NCBI GenBank assembly: GCA_902796045.1
Contig: CADBNQ010000148.1
Coordinates: 1-6,066, forward strand
Length of the DNA: 6,066 nt
Direction of reading: 5' to 3'
From: an uncultured Lachnospiraceae bacterium
GTDB taxonomy: Bacteria; Bacillota; Clostridia; Lachnospirales; Lachnospiraceae
This document shows, piece after piece, positions 5,369 through 6,066 of this stretch (positions are counted from its first letter, which is position 1; the number at the start of each line of letters is the position of its first letter). The notes below the pieces were generated by a model that was given only the letters and a program-made list of their open reading frames with translations, was not told where the DNA came from and ran no database searches. A program made the position numbers and the translations under genes.

Positions 5369-6066
5369 ATGTTTTTTCACTATCCATTTGCAGATAAAAT
5401 GCAGCAGATGCTTGAGCATACCGGAGATTTTGTAGAGAACCAGATTGGCAGAACTATTCAGCAGACGGACCGGATGGCCCCTGAGCTGGTGGGAAAGCCT
5501 GAGAGAAAGGTCTGGTACATGGTCCCTCTGAAGAATGGCATCTGCGCTGACGGAAGTCCTTATCATGTCTATATCAAAAGAGGGAACAGAAAGCGGCTCT
5601 GCATCTTCTTTTCAGGAGGGGGTGTCGCCTGGGACCAGTACATGGCGGAAAGGCCTGTGACAGGCGGTAAGGTTGCCGCGGGCCAGCCAAATTTCTACTG
5701 GAATAATCTGCGGCCCTTTACCCAGGTCATGAATATCAATGTAGGGATCACGGAGACGGGAGGACCGGCGAATCCTTTTGACAGCTGGTCCTTTCTTGTG
5801 ATAACCTATGCTACAGGCGACTTCCATGTGGGAACCAGCGATTACGAGTACCAGACGACAGAGGGGACAAAGAAAGTCGTCCATTTTCAGGGATACCGTA
5901 ATTTCAGTGAGGCTATGAAGAAGGCCAGGGAGCTCTTTCCGGATCCGGAGAAGCTTCTGATCGCCGGAGATTCGGCCGGCGGCTTTGCGGTTCCGGCACT
6001 GACACCGGAGATTCTCGGCCGCTATTATCCGGACTGCAAAGATGTAACCTGTCTTTCGGACAGCTC
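5369..6066 (+). CDS. Pectinacetylesterase/Notum-like serine hydrolase, N-terminal part (cut by window edge)
   Basis: The first 232 codons of an alpha/beta-hydrolase of the pectinacetylesterase (PAE)/Notum family are present; the frame is open to the right edge. Family signatures in order are FFSGGGVAW (80-88, oxyanion-hole region), TYATGDFHVG (146-155, matching the PAE YCTGDxHxG motif) and the nucleophile elbow GDSAGG (200-205) with Ser202 as predicted nucleophile. The visible part ends in CLSDS, where PAE proteins usually continue DSG. The catalytic Asp and His expected later are not visible. Such enzymes cleave ester bonds on carbohydrates or lipidated proteins. Unlike the characterised plant PAEs and Notum, which are secreted, this N-terminus (MFFHYPFADK) is polar with no signal peptide, suggesting a cytosolic enzyme. 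AAAGGA (5358-5363) lies 5 bases before the ATG, and the membrane-protein stop is 14 bases upstream. The physiological substrate is unknown; pectin is unlikely. Confidence 0.85.
   Translation, partial: MFFHYPFADKMQQMLEHTGDFVENQIGRTIQQTDRMAPELVGKPERKVWYMVPLKNGICADGSPYHVYIKRGNRKRLCIFFSGGGVAWDQYMAERPVTGGKVAAGQPNFYWNNLRPFTQVMNINVGITETGGPANPFDSWSFLVITYATGDFHVGTSDYEYQTTEGTKKVVHFQGYRNFSEAMKKARELFPDPEKLLIAGDSAGGFAVPALTPEILGRYYPDCKDVTCLSDS

Overview
The window looks like chromosomal DNA of an anaerobic, moderate-GC Gram-positive of class Clostridia, possibly Lachnospiraceae. This is inferred from strong purine-rich AGGAGG-type ribosome binding sites, AT-rich promoter regions, a ferredoxin-dependent 2-ketoacid oxidoreductase, and a condensation-like acyltransferase and zinc-ribbon membrane protein of a type I associate with gut Clostridia. 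No species can be named from sequence alone.

Layout: two divergent gene groups are separated by a 203-base AT-rich intergenic region (3201-3403). Leftward on the minus strand lies a tight operon: a PLP-dependent class I/II aminotransferase (2043-3200), then iorA (182-2023), then the first 61 codons of iorB (1-185, running off the left edge). Gaps are 19 bases and then a 4-base ATGA overlap. Rightward on the plus strand lie a 444-residue HxxxDG (condensation/alcohol-acyltransferase-like) protein (3404-4738), a 219-residue zinc-ribbon plus roughly six-helix membrane protein resembling DUF6320 (4695-5354, overlapping the previous gene by 44 bases), and a pectinacetylesterase/Notum-like serine hydrolase (5369 onward, cut by the right edge).

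The minus-strand operon makes sense as amino-acid fermentation. The aminotransferase would convert aromatic amino acids to arylpyruvates, and IorAB would oxidatively decarboxylate these to aryl-acetyl-CoA, CO2 and reduced ferredoxin. The enzyme releasing arylacetate and energy from the thioester would have to lie outside the window.

The plus-strand group is the less understood part. It has a predicted acyl transferase, a membrane protein with a cytosolic-type zinc ribbon, and a predicted ester hydrolase without a signal peptide, packed as a translationally coupled unit. It could be an ester-forming/ester-cleaving module acting at the cytoplasmic membrane. Its substrate is unknown.

The intergenic region holds a good sigma-A-type promoter for the minus operon (TTGACA, 17 bases, CATTAT) with a dyad inside its spacer, a TATAAT -10 element for the plus operon, and a GC-rich hairpin just ahead of the acyltransferase ribosome binding site. 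No tRNA, rRNA, CRISPR array, insertion sequence or attachment site was seen.
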